From: Cognatilysobacter tabacisoli
GTDB taxonomy: Bacteria; Pseudomonadota; Gammaproteobacteria; Xanthomonadales; Xanthomonadaceae
Assembly: GCF_003586305.1 (NCBI RefSeq)
Contig: NZ_QXJI01000001.1
Location: 1,612,001-1,676,000 of the forward strand
Reading direction: 5' to 3'
DNA length: 64,000 nt
Both the position numbers and the translations under genes were made by a program. Positions 63,142 through 64,000 of the stretch are shown in pieces. Below the pieces are notes generated by a model. It saw nothing but the letters and a program-made list of their open reading frames with translations, had not been told where the DNA came from and did no database searches. Within the stretch, counting starts at the first letter, position 1, and the number at the start of each line of letters is the position of its first letter.

Positions 63142-64000
<859 letters not shown>

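Overview
The window is GC-rich, gene-dense chromosomal DNA, most likely from the Xanthomonadaceae/Lysobacteraceae (Lysobacter, Luteimonas or a relative). Pointers are the metK, ahcY, metF order with an S-adenosylhomocysteine (SAH) riboswitch before ahcY, a metazoan-type class I fructose-bisphosphate aldolase near pyk and pgk, thiG-trmB coupling, an Oar-type TonB receptor and an EstA-type autotransporter. No phage, IS element, CRISPR array or rRNA was found. One tRNA (Gly, anticodon CCC) is present. The genus is inferred from gene content, not from a marker gene.

Layout. 1-3.3 kb: end of a TonB siderophore receptor, a PepSY membrane protein, dusB and a methyltransferase. 3.3-14.8 kb: a divergent gene block that reads as a murein-peptide (peptidoglycan stem peptide) uptake and breakdown system. 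Its minus arm has a transglutaminase-fold protein and an Oar-type TonB receptor, followed by a separate VanX-type dipeptidase. Its plus arm has a YkfC-like NlpC/P60 endopeptidase, a YkfB-like L-Ala-D/L-Glu epimerase, an RpiR-type regulator, an L,D-transpeptidase-fold lipoprotein and a DAACS symporter. A near-palindromic operator candidate lies between the two arms.

15-25.8 kb: a small exported protein, a YdjM-type membrane protein, metK, an S9 peptidase, riboswitch-ahcY, metF, two tandem paralogous exported proteins and ilvE. metK, ahcY and metF form the activated-methyl cycle, and each has a different visible control element. 25.8-32 kb: a two-component system, a possible small RNA, rimK with its protease-like partner, tRNA-Gly and a GDSL autotransporter.

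32-36.9 kb: thiamine genes thiS and thiG, normally adjacent, are separated here by a reversed gene for an 824-residue cysteine-rich exported protein and by repeat-bearing DNA; trmB follows thiG. 36.9-43.4 kb: an SLC13-type permease, a Rieske protein, a small membrane protein, a fumarylacetoacetase-family enzyme, mscL, an M28 peptidase and rlmB. 43.4-47.8 kb: an RND efflux pump and its adaptor. 48-54.3 kb: cysK, a macro-domain protein and the glycolytic genes fba, pyk and pgk with a GNAT gene between the last two. 54.3-58.6 kb: a DUF3999/DUF2339 membrane pair. 58.6-62.8 kb: class Ia ribonucleotide reductase nrdAB behind a promoter and a cobalamin riboswitch. The window ends inside gapA.
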